From an uncultured Bacteroidia bacterium (GTDB lineage Bacteria > Bacteroidota > Bacteroidia > Bacteroidales > CAJPTX01): a stretch of DNA of 31,425 bases. The stretch covers positions 1 through 31,425 of the forward strand of contig CALHSW010000009.1 of the NCBI GenBank assembly GCA_938038735.1, given 5' to 3'. The notes under the pieces were generated by a model. The model was not told the origin of the DNA, searched no databases, and worked only from the letters and a program-made list of their open reading frames with translations. Positions 7,516 to 15,901 of the stretch are shown here, piece after piece. The position numbers and the translations under genes were made by a program. Position 1 is the stretch's first letter; every line of letters starts with the position of its first letter.

Positions 7516-8496
7516 ATGGGGGAGCATAGCGGCGGACGAAGGCGATTGGTGCGTTATATGGGTGCAGCGGCGGCGTTCCTGCTGGTGGCGAGCGTTGCGG
7601 CTTGGGCGGGCGTGGTGTTTGCCAAGGGGAATGGTGGGAGCGAGATGCAAGATAGCGCACCAGCCGATCAAGGAGAGCATCGCTATGGACAGCCCTACAT
7701 TCCGAGCGAAATAGAGCTGGCGGGGGAGCGGGTTCCGTTGGAGTGCGTGGATGTGCGCGAAGCGTTGGAGTGGGAGATGTGCGTGATTTCCAATTGGCAC
7801 AGCCAGGTGCTACTGATTTTGAAGCGTGCGCCACGCTACTTCGCGGTGATAGAGCCGATTCTGCGGGCGCATGGAGTTCCCGATGATTTCAAATACCTAG
7901 CTGTGGTGGAGAGTAACCTGTATGATAGGGCCTACTCCCCATCAAATGCCGCTGGGGTATGGCAGTTCTTGGAGGAGACGGCGCGGGAGCAAGGCCTGGA
8001 GGTGAATGAAGATGTGGATGAACGCTACAATCTGCGCCTATCGACCCATGCGGCCTGCATGTATCTTAAAGAGAGCTATGGGCGGTTTGGCTCATGGGCG
8101 ATGGCAGCGGCGGCATACAATATGGGGAGAACCGCACTGCAGCGTCAAATGGATAGGCAGCGGGAGCAGTCTTTCTACAACCTTTTGGTGGGTGTTGAGA
8201 CTGGTCGCTACGTGTTTCGCATAATTGCATTCAAGATTATACTTGAAAACCCTGAGCGGTATGGATTCCATCTTGATGCGTCCGAACGTTTCCCCATTCT
8301 TGCAACACGACAGGTGGAAGTAGACACCACGGTGGACAATCTATCGGAGTTCGCGAAGGCGCAGGGTGCGAACTATAAGACGTTGAAGTGGCTTAACCCA
8401 TGGCTGCGTACTAATACGTTGCCAGTGGTGGGGGGTAAAAAGTACACGTTGGAGATTGTAGACTCGACGGCACGTAGGCGGTCGGGTAAAAGCTGA
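7516..8496 (+). CDS. Lytic transglycosylase (SLT/MltD-like) with C-terminal LysM-like region
   Basis: The 326-residue protein has an N-terminal membrane segment (about residues 15-36) and then a goose-type lysozyme-like SLT domain. The catalytic glutamate is E132 in AVVESN, followed by AYSPSNAAGVWQF and, near 190-200, SWAMAAAAYNMG. These are the family-1 transglycosylase motifs that cleave peptidoglycan with formation of a 1,6-anhydro product. The last 60 residues (VDTTVDNLSEFAKAQG... LKWLNPWL... GGKKYTLEI) look like one LysM-type wall-binding module. It acts in the periplasm, anchored to the membrane or released by signal cleavage. The gene follows a strong terminator and is 14 bases upstream of hflX, so the two are likely co-transcribed although unrelated in function. 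Confidence 0.88.
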   Translation: MGEHSGGRRRLVRYMGAAAAFLLVASVAAWAGVVFAKGNGGSEMQDSAPADQGEHRYGQPYIPSEIELAGERVPLECVDVREALEWEMCVISNWHSQVLLILKRAPRYFAVIEPILRAHGVPDDFKYLAVVESNLYDRAYSPSNAAGVWQFLEETAREQGLEVNEDVDERYNLRLSTHAACMYLKESYGRFGSWAMAAAAYNMGRTALQRQMDRQREQSFYNLLVGVETGRYVFRIIAFKIILENPERYGFHLDASERFPILATRQVEVDTTVDNLSEFAKAQGANYKTLKWLNPWLRTNTLPVVGGKKYTLEIVDSTARRRSGKS

Positions 8497-8510
8497 TAGG
8501 GAGAAAGAGC

Positions 8511-9704
8511 ATGGAGAAGCGAGGGGTAAACATAGAACACGCAGCGCATGAGCGGGTGGTGCTCGTGGGGATGCAGTTCTACCGGAATAGGGGTGGGCGC
8601 TACGCGCTGGAAGATTACCTCGATGAACTGTCCATGCTCGCGCAGACCGCGGGAGGGGAGGAAGTGGTGCGTTTCACGCAGAATGCGCAGGCCCCCGACC
8701 CGCGTACGTACGTTGGGCGCGGCAAGGCGGAGGAGATAGCGGTCGCTGTGAAGGAGCAGGGAATCGATACGGTGATTTTTGACGATGAGCTCTCCCCCTC
8801 GCAGCAGCGTAATCTAGAGGAGGCGTTGCAGTGCAAGGTAATAGACCGGACGGGGTTGATTTTAGACATCTTTGCCCAGCGGGCGCGTACGGCCTACGCG
8901 AAGACGCAGGTGGAGCTGGCGCAGTATCAGTACCTATTGCCGCGACTAGCGGGCATGTGGACTCACTTGGAACGTCAGCAGGGGGGCATAGGGATGCGCG
9001 GCCCTGGGGAACGGGAGATAGAAACCGATAGGCGTATTGCGCGGCTACGTATAAGTAAGCTGAAGCAGGAGTTGGCGAGCATTGATAGGCAGATGGCCAC
9101 GCAGCGTAAGCAGCGGGGCGGCATCGCGAGGGTTGCTTTGGTGGGGTATACCAATGTGGGCAAGTCAACCCTCTTGAATAGGCTTACGGGGGAGAATGTT
9201 TACGTGGAGCATCAGCTTTTCGCCACGTTGGACACTACTGTGCGGAGGGTCTCCTATGGTCCTACCTCCTACCTGTTGGCAGATACAGTCGGATTTATCC
9301 GTAAGCTACCCACGCAGCTTGTGGAGGCGTTCAAGTCAACCCTTGATGAGGTGCGAGAGGCGGACATCCTGCTGCACGTGATAGACCTGTCGCACCCGGC
9401 GTGGGAGGAACAGATGGCAACGGTCAACGAGACGCTGCGTGAGATAGGAGCGGCCGATAAGCCAGTCATTTTGGTGTTCAACAAGATAGACCGCTACGAC
9501 CCAGATCCACGCGATGAGTATGACTTGACGCCGGTGCTGCCATCGCAGTTCACGCTAGAAGAGTTACAGTCGACGTGGATGGGGCGTTCTGAGGGGCAGG
9601 CGGTGTTTATTTCAGCAGCCAAGGGAACGAATATTGAAGGGCTGCGAGAGGCAATCGCGGAGGCTGTGGTGGCACAAGCGAAGAGTCAACGAGGAGGCAG
9701 GTAA
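8511..9704 (+). CDS. hflX: GTPase HflX
   Basis: The 397-residue protein is full length for HflX. The N-terminal half is the HflX-specific nucleotide/ribosome-binding domain (RNRGGRYALEDYL, DPRTYVGRGKAEEI, DDELSPSQQRNLE, GPGEREIETDRR), followed by the GTPase domain with G1 GYTNVGKS at 212-219, G3 DTVG at 258-261 and G4 NKID at 324-327. HflX binds the 50S subunit and splits or rescues stalled ribosomes under stress. The ATG at 8511 follows GGGAGAAAGAGC. The gene is close behind the transglycosylase gene; the next gene, rsfS, has its own promoter. Confidence 0.95.
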   Translation: MEKRGVNIEHAAHERVVLVGMQFYRNRGGRYALEDYLDELSMLAQTAGGEEVVRFTQNAQAPDPRTYVGRGKAEEIAVAVKEQGIDTVIFDDELSPSQQRNLEEALQCKVIDRTGLILDIFAQRARTAYAKTQVELAQYQYLLPRLAGMWTHLERQQGGIGMRGPGEREIETDRRIARLRISKLKQELASIDRQMATQRKQRGGIARVALVGYTNVGKSTLLNRLTGENVYVEHQLFATLDTTVRRVSYGPTSYLLADTVGFIRKLPTQLVEAFKSTLDEVREADILLHVIDLSHPAWEEQMATVNETLREIGAADKPVILVFNKIDRYDPDPRDEYDLTPVLPSQFTLEELQSTWMGRSEGQAVFISAAKGTNIEGLREAIAEAVVAQAKSQRGGR

Positions 9705-9759
9705 GGTGTGAGGGGCGGAGCGCACAATGTAGGGAATGCGAAAGTTTATGGAAAAGGAG

Positions 9760-9768
9760 TAACTTTGC
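9760..9768 (+). promoter_or_regulatory. -7 element for the rsfS-ftsH-cdsA run
   Basis: TAACTTTGC matches the Bacteroidetes TAnnTTTG element exactly and sits in the gap between hflX and rsfS, about 65 bases before the rsfS ATG. No clear -33 box was found. Confidence 0.5.
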
Positions 9769-9832
9769 GACTACGTATGTGTGCGGTAGGTGAAGGAGAA
9801 GGGAAGGATTGAGAACATTATAGATGTAGTAG

Positions 9833-10207
9833 ATGGCGATAGAAGGTTCAACACAGCAGGAGAAGCTGCTAAGGGAGGTGGTGTCGGCGATGCAGGCCAA
9901 GAAGGCGCGGAGGGTGTCGCTGCTGGATCTGCGGGGTATAGATAAGGCAGTGTGTGACTATTTTGTGGTGTGCCACGCCGATAGTGCGCCCCACATCCGT
10001 TCAATAGCCGAGGAGGTGGAGGATCGCGTAGGGTCGGCGCTGGGGGAGTGGCCGCTGCGTATGTCGGGGAAGGAGAATGCGCTGTGGATAGTGATGGACT
10101 ACTTCACGGTGGTAGTACACGTGTTTTCAACGGCTATGCGTGAGTTCTACGATTTGGACTCGCTATGGTCGGATGCTAAAAGGACGGAGTTTCCTGACGA
10201 GGATTAG
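9833..10207 (+). CDS. rsfS: Ribosomal silencing factor RsfS
   Basis: The 124-residue protein matches RsfS/YbeB: LLREVVSAMQAKKARRVSLLDLRGI, DYFVVCHADSAPHIRSIAEEV and the C-terminal block NALWIVMDYFTVVVHVFSTAMREFYDLDSLWSDA. RsfS binds ribosomal protein uL14 and blocks 30S/50S joining when nutrients are short. It is the first gene of the rsfS-ftsH-DUF2007-cdsA run, an order I know from other Bacteroidales such as Porphyromonas gingivalis. The ATG at 9833 is preferred because the family normally starts with a short segment before the LLREVV helix. Confidence 0.93.
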   Translation: MAIEGSTQQEKLLREVVSAMQAKKARRVSLLDLRGIDKAVCDYFVVCHADSAPHIRSIAEEVEDRVGSALGEWPLRMSGKENALWIVMDYFTVVVHVFSTAMREFYDLDSLWSDAKRTEFPDED

Positions 10208-10277
10208 GAGGGGCAGAGGTGCCATGGTCATGCTCGGAGTGGAGCATTGAAGAAGAATGGAGTAGTTGAAAAACCGA

Positions 10278-12410
10278 ATGGATACAAAAGAAAAAGGGGG
10301 ACAGCCGGAGGGAGGTCCTAACAAATTAAAGAACCCGAAGCCGCAACCGCCAAAGCGGTTCAACGTTTTTTGGCTATATGCAGCGATTCTAGTAGCCCTT
10401 TTGGGAATTAACCTGCTGTATACAGGAGATGGCGCAAAAGAGGTGGATTGGGGCTACTTCCAACGTGAGGTGTTGCAGAAGGGCTACGTGGAGAAGTTGG
10501 TGGTGGTACGCAATAAGGGCGTAGCTGAAGTGTATCTGACGGCGGAAGGTCAAAAGCGACTGGCGAAGAAGGAGGGGAAAGAGGATAAGAAGTTTGATCC
10601 GAGAAAGCCGGCGTTGGAATTTACTATAGGTTCGCTAGAGGGGTTTGAGCGGCAGCTGCAGGAGGCGCAGCAGAAGGCAGGGGTGTCGCCAGAAAAGATG
10701 GTTTACGCCACGTACGTAGAGCGGCCGGATTATTTCGTGAATTTGCTGACGTGGGGCTTGCCGCTGATTCTGTTGGTGCTGATTTGGGTGTTCATATTTC
10801 GGCGGATGAGCAAAGGTGCGGCTGGGGGCGGTGCTGGCAACATCTTCAGCATCGGGAAGTCGCAGGCAAAGCTGTTCTCCAAGGGGGAGTACACAAAGGT
10901 GGATTTCAGCGATGTGGCTGGCATGGAGGAGGCGAAGCAGGAGGTGCGGGAGATTATTGACTTTCTAAAGAATCCGAAGAAGTACACTGACCTGGGCGGT
11001 AAGATACCCAAGGGGGTGCTACTTGTGGGACCTCCGGGGACGGGGAAGACGCTGTTGGCAAAGGCGGTAGCTGGGGAGGCAAACGTTCCGTTCTTTAGCC
11101 TTTCGGGGTCAGACTTCGTAGAGATGTTCGTTGGGGTAGGGGTATCTCGGGTACGCGACCTCTTCAAGCAGGCCAAAGAGAAGGTTCCATGTATTATATT
11201 CATTGATGAAATAGACTCGGTCGGGCGTTCCCGCTCGAGAAATGCGAACTTTTCGGGCGGGGCAGAGGAACGGGAAAATACGCTTAACCAGCTGCTTACG
11301 GAGATGGATGGCTTTAGCCCGAATCAAGGGGTAATCGTCTTGGCCGCCACCAACCGGGCAGACATCCTTGACAAGGCTCTTCTGCGGTCGGGGCGTTTTG
11401 ACCGTCAGATACATGTGGAGCTGCCTGACTACCCGGAGCGGGTTGAGATTTTCAAGGTGCATCTGAAGGCGTTGAAGTTGGAAAAAGATTTTGACTTGAC
11501 CTTCTTAGCAAAGCAAACGCCTGGGTTCTCGGGTGCAGACATCGCCAATGTGTGCAACGAGGCGGCATTGATAGCCGCACGGCGTGATGCTAAGGAGGTG
11601 GAGAAGCAAGACTTTTTGGATGCGATTGACCGTCTGATAGGGGGACTAGAGCGCAAGAGCAAGGTGCTAACCGACTCTGAGAAGCGAAAGATAGCCTACC
11701 ACGAGGCGGGGCATGCCACGGTGAGTTGGCATCTAGAGCATGCAAGTCCGCTGCTGAAGGTGAGTATAATCCCGCGTGGGCGTTCGCTGGGAGCAGCATG
11801 GTACGTACCGGAGGAGAGGCAGCTGAACACGAAGGACCAGCTGTTCCACGAAATGTGCGCATTGCTTGGTGGTAGGGCATCGGAGGATGAGGTGTTCGGA
11901 GAGGTTTCCACGGGGGCACTAAACGATTTGGAGCGGGCCAACAAGATGGCGTACGCGATGGTGGCGTACTATGGCATGTCGCCGGCATTGGCGAATGCGT
12001 GCTACTACGACTCTTCAGGAGAGAGCGAATTCTCATTTAACAAGCCGTACAGTGAGGGTACGGCCGTAACGATTGATGCGGAGGTTGCGCAGCTCATATC
12101 GAGTGCGTACGCGGAGGCTAAACGTATACTTCGAGCGCATCGTGAAGGTCTAGATCAGCTTGCGGAGCTACTTATTAAAGAAGAGGTGATTTTCGCAGAG
12201 GATCTAGAGAGGATTTACGGACCAAGCGTGTCGCATACACGAGAGGAGGAAGTGGCGGAGTCGCTGGCGCGAGAGGTGCAGAAGGAGGAAGAGGCGAAGC
12301 AGGGTGAGGCTGGTGGAGAAAATGGGAAGGATGCGGAGAAGTCGGGCAAGGCGGAGGGTGCTTCGTCACATTCGGCAGACGAAGAAACAAGCACAGACGA
12401 AAAAGAATAG
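10278..12410 (+). CDS. ftsH: ATP-dependent zinc metalloprotease FtsH
   Basis: From the ATG at 10278 the protein has 710 residues; an in-frame TTG at 10266, closer to the GGAG at 10259-10262, would add four. The order is classic: membrane segment at about 28-48, extracytoplasmic domain, second membrane segment at about 152-175, AAA+ ATPase with Walker A GPPGTGKT at 251-258 and Walker B IIFIDEID, then the M41 protease with HEAGH at 475-479. It unfolds and degrades membrane and some soluble proteins. The last 60-70 residues form a highly charged Glu/Lys/Ser tail not needed for the fold. It stands between rsfS and the DUF2007 gene. A small hairpin (ATGCTC/GAGCAT, 10230-10247) lies just upstream and may tune expression. 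Confidence 0.97.
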   Translation: MDTKEKGGQPEGGPNKLKNPKPQPPKRFNVFWLYAAILVALLGINLLYTGDGAKEVDWGYFQREVLQKGYVEKLVVVRNKGVAEVYLTAEGQKRLAKKEGKEDKKFDPRKPALEFTIGSLEGFERQLQEAQQKAGVSPEKMVYATYVERPDYFVNLLTWGLPLILLVLIWVFIFRRMSKGAAGGGAGNIFSIGKSQAKLFSKGEYTKVDFSDVAGMEEAKQEVREIIDFLKNPKKYTDLGGKIPKGVLLVGPPGTGKTLLAKAVAGEANVPFFSLSGSDFVEMFVGVGVSRVRDLFKQAKEKVPCIIFIDEIDSVGRSRSRNANFSGGAEERENTLNQLLTEMDGFSPNQGVIVLAATNRADILDKALLRSGRFDRQIHVELPDYPERVEIFKVHLKALKLEKDFDLTFLAKQTPGFSGADIANVCNEAALIAARRDAKEVEKQDFLDAIDRLIGGLERKSKVLTDSEKRKIAYHEAGHATVSWHLEHASPLLKVSIIPRGRSLGAAWYVPEERQLNTKDQLFHEMCALLGGRASEDEVFGEVSTGALNDLERANKMAYAMVAYYGMSPALANACYYDSSGESEFSFNKPYSEGTAVTIDAEVAQLISSAYAEAKRILRAHREGLDQLAELLIKEEVIFAEDLERIYGPSVSHTREEEVAESLAREVQKEEEAKQGEAGGENGKDAEKSGKAEGASSHSADEETSTDEKE

Positions 12411-12418
12411 CTGCGACT

Positions 12419-12640
12419 ATGGGGGAACGTAAGGGGGATTGGGTAGCGCTACGGGAACTCAGTGACATGTTCCAGCTGCAGTCAGATCAGGCACTGCTTG
12501 AGTCAGAAGGGATAGCGGCAGAGGTGATGAGCATGCAAGACTCGATGTATCCCTCAATGAGTCGTTACCGGTTGATGGTGCTCGCGGAGAGCGAGGAGCG
12601 AGCAAGGGAAATACTAAAGGAAAGCCTAGGCGATGAGTGA
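12419..12640 (+). CDS. DUF2007 domain small protein
   Basis: The 73-residue protein resembles DUF2007 (putative signal-transducing, PII-like fold): VALRELSDMFQLQSDQALLESEGIAAEVMSMQD followed by YRLMVLAESEERAREILKE. It has no signal peptide and is probably cytoplasmic. It begins 8 bases after the ftsH stop, and its end overlaps the start of cdsA by 8 bases, so translation is likely coupled. Its place between ftsH and cdsA suggests a link with membrane proteostasis or lipid synthesis, but no function has been shown to my knowledge. Confidence 0.8.
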   Translation: MGERKGDWVALRELSDMFQLQSDQALLESEGIAAEVMSMQDSMYPSMSRYRLMVLAESEERAREILKESLGDE

Positions 12641-13490
12641 GATTCTGAAACGAACTTTGAGCGGCGCTGCATACGTGCTGACGGTGGTGTTGGCCGTTTA
12701 TTTTGGTTCAGTTTTTGGTCTTCCATATATTTATGGAGTACTTTTCCTCCTATTGATGGTGGGAACGATGTACGAGTTTTACCATTTGGTTACAGTCCAT
12801 ACCTCCAATCGTCCTAACTGGGTGCTTGGGCTCGTGTCGGGGATATTACTTTTTGTGGGTGTTTTTATAGCGGTCTATGCGCCGGGAATGATGTCGTTCA
12901 AGGCGTGGATGGTGGGGGGAAAGCTATGCGCTGCATCGTTGGCTTTGCTGCTACTAGTGGCGCCGGCCATCCAAATATTTAGCTCCCATGCGACCCCGAT
13001 ACAGAATTGGGGAACAGCATGCCTGGGGTGGCTATACATCGCAGTGCCATTCTCGATGGCATCTCTCCTTCCGAGGCTTGGCGATATAAATACTACGTGG
13101 CAGATGCTCCTGTTCCCGATAATTATGGTGTGGGTTAATGATACGGGAGCGTATCTCGTTGGGCGTTGGTTAGGGAAACATAAACTAATAGAGAGGGTGT
13201 CGCCGGGGAAAACTGTAGAGGGTTTCATTGGCGGGGTGCTGTTCACGGTGTTGGCGAGCTTTGTGATGTCCTACGTTGCCAGTTGGGGTTCTGGACTCGT
13301 TTGGATTGGGCTGGGTATTGTGGTATCGCTGTTCGCCGTGGTGGGCGACTTGGTGGAGTCGCAGCTGAAACGTAGCCTGTTGGTGAAGGATTCGGGAAAG
13401 TTTTTGCCAGGGCACGGAGGATTCCTTGATCGCTTTGACTCGCTTCTATTTGCGCTTGTAGGGGCTGCAAGTTACTACATGCTGGTGTAG
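12633..13490 (+). CDS. cdsA: Phosphatidate cytidylyltransferase
   Basis: The 285-residue integral membrane protein makes CDP-diacylglycerol from phosphatidic acid and CTP, the precursor of the bacterial phospholipids. It has about eight hydrophobic segments and, at about 243-269, the full CdsA signature SQLKRSLLVKDSGK followed by PGHGGFLDRFDS. The upstream segment WVNDTGAYLVGRWLGKHKL is also typical. The ATG overlaps the end of the DUF2007 gene by 8 bases. It is the last gene of the run and is followed by a long inverted-repeat terminator. Confidence 0.96.
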   Translation: MSEILKRTLSGAAYVLTVVLAVYFGSVFGLPYIYGVLFLLLMVGTMYEFYHLVTVHTSNRPNWVLGLVSGILLFVGVFIAVYAPGMMSFKAWMVGGKLCAASLALLLLVAPAIQIFSSHATPIQNWGTACLGWLYIAVPFSMASLLPRLGDINTTWQMLLFPIIMVWVNDTGAYLVGRWLGKHKLIERVSPGKTVEGFIGGVLFTVLASFVMSYVASWGSGLVWIGLGIVVSLFAVVGDLVESQLKRSLLVKDSGKFLPGHGGFLDRFDSLLFALVGAASYYMLV

Positions 13491-13507
13491 TAGCTAGTGA
13501 GGCGTTA

Positions 13508-13572
13508 TAGATCCAAAAGAAGAGAGGGGGAAATACCGTGCCAGTATTCCTCCCTCTCTTCTTTTGGATCTA
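13508..13572. terminator. Bidirectional terminator between cdsA and a convergent gene
   Basis: Two perfectly complementary 21-base arms (13508-13528 and 13552-13572) flank a 23-base loop that itself can pair (GGAAATAC with GTATTCC, one bulged A). The arms contain A4 and T4 tracts, so either strand yields a stem followed by a U-rich side. The right arm ends one base before the minus-strand stop codon. Confidence 0.85.
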
Positions 13573-13573
13573 G

Positions 13574-14257
13574 CTATTTTGCGGCTTCTGCTTTTTTTCT
13601 CGAGAGGTTACTGAAACGGAGGCCAGCGGAGAGGCCTCCGTAAATGTAGAAGGGGTGTAGTCTGTCAGGCGAAGTAACTGCACCTACGTGCGCTCCTAAA
13701 TAGAGAGGCCCATACACAACGTAATAGTAGCTGAGGTCAAGCTCCATCGTCATGATAAACAACTTGCTGTAGTTGTAGTCGTTGCTGTTGTAAACGTATG
13801 CGGGGGAGGGGCGCATTAGTGACCATTCTTGCTCATACGCAGCCCCTATACCAGCCCCTAATTTCACTGAGAAAATGTGGCGAGAGTCCTTTTTTACTAT
13901 TGCAACGGGGTTAAAAACTATGCCGAGATGCCAAAGTCCCGTTACATCGACTACTTTGACTGGTGAAAAACTTGGGGGGAATGAGTCGCTCACCACTGCT
14001 GCGCTAAGCATTGAAGCGTATGCCCTATTCGGGGGCTGTTGCATTGTAGCATCAATTGAAATTCCGAGATAGGGAAGGAACATCCATTTTAGCTCTCCCC
14101 CAAGGCGAAGTGCTGGTTGTGCCTCAAACAGTTGGTAGCCCATACCAGCGTTGCCCGAAAGGTAAATGCCCTTTTGGGCGAGGGCATCAGAGAAAGATGC
14201 TAAGGTTACAAAGAAAGATAACGCAGTAGCTGATAGATACTTGCAAGAAAGATTCAT
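13574..14257 (-). CDS. Hypothetical outer-membrane beta-barrel protein
   Basis: The 227-residue product has a Sec signal ending at about residue 27 (FSDALAQKG) and then alternating aromatic and small residues typical of a small outer-membrane barrel: GIYLSGNAGMGYQLFE, LDLSYYYVVYGPLYLGAHVG and FYIYGGLSAGLRFSNL. It does not end in Phe but in a short charged tail (SRKKAEAAK). No family is recognised; it is most like OmpA-type or porin-family barrels annotated only by fold. It is convergent with cdsA and shares its terminator, and it has its own promoter 37-45 bases upstream. Confidence 0.75.
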   Translation of the reverse strand: MNLSCKYLSATALSFFVTLASFSDALAQKGIYLSGNAGMGYQLFEAQPALRLGGELKWMFLPYLGISIDATMQQPPNRAYASMLSAAVVSDSFPPSFSPVKVVDVTGLWHLGIVFNPVAIVKKDSRHIFSVKLGAGIGAAYEQEWSLMRPSPAYVYNSNDYNYSKLFIMTMELDLSYYYVVYGPLYLGAHVGAVTSPDRLHPFYIYGGLSAGLRFSNLSRKKAEAAK

Positions 14258-14293
14258 AGCTGTACGGCTTCAAAGAGTTATTAATTTCCCGAT

Positions 14294-14302
14294 GCGAAGG
14301 TA
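14294..14302 (-). promoter_or_regulatory. -7 element for the outer-membrane protein gene
   Basis: The minus strand reads TACCTTCGC, identical to the elements at 3965 and 25214, and lies 37 bases before the ATG at 14257. Confidence 0.5.
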
Positions 14303-14529
14303 ATAAAAACTTGTTCCATTGTTTCTTTTTTTTAAGGATGCTACGGGGCGGGGGTGTTTTGCTCCCTGTAGGTTGAACAGTTGGGAGTTACGGGAATTGC
14401 GAGATAGAGAGATGGGGGCTGCGAGGCAAATGGGGGCGTTCATTGCCCTCTTTTGATGGTTTTTCAGTGAAAGTAGTGCATTCGAAGGGTCAATTTGCTT
14501 CGGGGTGCTATTTTCACATTGAAAAGCGT
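14303..14529. other. Intergenic region with two hairpins, no gene
   Basis: No coding frame is convincing here. Two possible stem-loops are present on the plus strand. CTACGGGG at 14341-14348 pairs with CCCTGTAG at 14364-14371 (8 bp with one wobble). GGGGGC at 14432-14437 pairs with GCCCTC at 14445-14450 (one wobble) and is followed by TTTT, like a terminator. A short untranslated RNA is possible but no promoter for it is clear. Confidence 0.4.
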
Positions 14530-14538
14530 TACCTTTGC
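14530..14538 (+). promoter_or_regulatory. -7 element for the pyrH run
   Basis: TACCTTTGC matches TAnnTTTG exactly, about 40 bases before the pyrH start. TTTTC at 14511-14515 is a poor -33 candidate. Confidence 0.55.
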
Positions 14539-14577
14539 AATGGCGTGAAGTGCAGGGAGAGGTAAAATATAATCAGC

Positions 14578-15282
14578 GTGAAGAGGATGCGGATACTATT
14601 GAAGCTTAGCGGGGAGTCGCTTGCGGGGGCGGCGGGGAGTGGGTTCTCAATGGAAGAGATGCAGCGGTTTGCGAGCGAAGTAAAGTCGGCTGTGTCAGGG
14701 GGCGCAGAGGTTGCGATAGTAGTTGGTGGTGGAAATATATTCCGTGGGATGCAGGGGTTGAGTGCAGGGTTTCAGCGGGCCAAGGGTGATCAAATGGGGA
14801 TGCTGGCCACGGTGATTAACTCAATGGCGTTCGCCCAGGTGCTTGAGTCCGTGGGGCAGCCAGCCACGGTGTTTACCTCTACGCCGATGCAGCCGATTGC
14901 GTCGTACTACGCGCTGGACGCTGCTAACGCCGCGCTTGCTGAGGGGCGAGTAGTGTTGATCGGGGGCGGCACGGGGAATCCATACTTCACGACAGACTCG
15001 GCGGCGGCGCTTCGGGCGTGTGAATTGCAGTGCGATGTGTTGGCCAAGGGGACGCGTGTGGACGGAGTGTACGATAAAGACCCAGAGAAGTATGCCGATG
15101 CCGTACGTTTTGACGAGCTGACCTTCCAAGAGGCGTACAGTAGAAAGCTACGCATCATGGACCTTACGGCGTTCACGCTGTGCCAAGAGAACGGGGTGCC
15201 GATTGTGGTATTCAACATTAACACGTCGGGGGCGTTGCTTCAGATAGCGCAGGGCAAGGCCGTGGGAACGAGGGTTAGGTAG
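14578..15282 (+). CDS. pyrH: UMP kinase
   Basis: The product phosphorylates UMP to UDP in pyrimidine nucleotide synthesis. It has 234 residues from the GTG at 14578; an ATG at 14587 would give 231, beginning MRILLKLSGESL, and is equally plausible. Motifs of the amino-acid kinase fold are clear: LLKLSGESL near the start, VVGGGNIFRG, GGGTGNPYFTTDSAAALRA and DGVYDKDPEKY. It is cytoplasmic and normally hexameric. It starts the co-directional run pyrH-frr-mqnA-corA-nfeD-lolC/E; the pyrH-frr pairing is widespread in bacteria. Confidence 0.95.
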   Translation: MKRMRILLKLSGESLAGAAGSGFSMEEMQRFASEVKSAVSGGAEVAIVVGGGNIFRGMQGLSAGFQRAKGDQMGMLATVINSMAFAQVLESVGQPATVFTSTPMQPIASYYALDAANAALAEGRVVLIGGGTGNPYFTTDSAAALRACELQCDVLAKGTRVDGVYDKDPEKYADAVRFDELTFQEAYSRKLRIMDLTAFTLCQENGVPIVVFNINTSGALLQIAQGKAVGTRVR

Positions 15283-15323
15283 GGGATAATCGATTGTAAG
15301 AGTAAGAAAAACAGGATACTGAC

Positions 15324-15881
15324 ATGGATAAGGACACGTGTGTTGCTCAGATGGAAGAGCAGATGGAAAAGGTGATTACGCACCTTCAAGGGCAATTGTT
15401 AACCATTCGTGCCGGTAAGGCTTCAACGAGTATGCTGAACGGCGTACGGGTGGATTACTACGGAACGCCCACGCCGCTGGATCAGGTGTCAAGCCTAGGC
15501 ACCCCCGATGCCCGTACGATTACGGTGCAGCCATGGGAGAAGAATTTGCTGCCAGTGATAGAAAAGGCGATAATGGCAGCGAATCTGGGCTTTAATCCAC
15601 AGAATAACGGAGAGATGATACGAGTGCCGATACCACCGCTCACTGAGGAGCGGCGTAAGGACTTGGTGAAGCAGGTGAAGGCGGAAGGGGAGAACGCGAA
15701 GGCTGCGCTACGCAATGCCCGTCGCGATGCGAACGATACGTTGAAAAAGCTGCAGAAGGAAGGTCTGGGTGAAGATGCTGCTAAGGTGGCAATGGATAAG
15801 GTACAGAAGATTACCGATAGCTTTAACGAGCGAGTTGACGGAGAGACGAGTGCCAAGGAAAAGGAGATAATGACGGTCTAG
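15324..15881 (+). CDS. frr: Ribosome recycling factor
   Basis: The 185-residue protein has normal length and family motifs: MEKVITHLQGQLLTIRAGKAS, VDYYGTPTPLDQVSSLG, TITVQPWEK, NLGFNPQNNGEMIRVPIPPLTEERRKDLVK and NARRDANDTLKKLQKE. With EF-G it splits the post-termination ribosome. It follows pyrH by 42 bases and precedes mqnA by 20 bases, so it is probably on the same transcript. Confidence 0.96.
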   Translation: MDKDTCVAQMEEQMEKVITHLQGQLLTIRAGKASTSMLNGVRVDYYGTPTPLDQVSSLGTPDARTITVQPWEKNLLPVIEKAIMAANLGFNPQNNGEMIRVPIPPLTEERRKDLVKQVKAEGENAKAALRNARRDANDTLKKLQKEGLGEDAAKVAMDKVQKITDSFNERVDGETSAKEKEIMTV

Positions 15882-15901
15882 CCAAAGGAGGGTAGGGCTG
15901 C

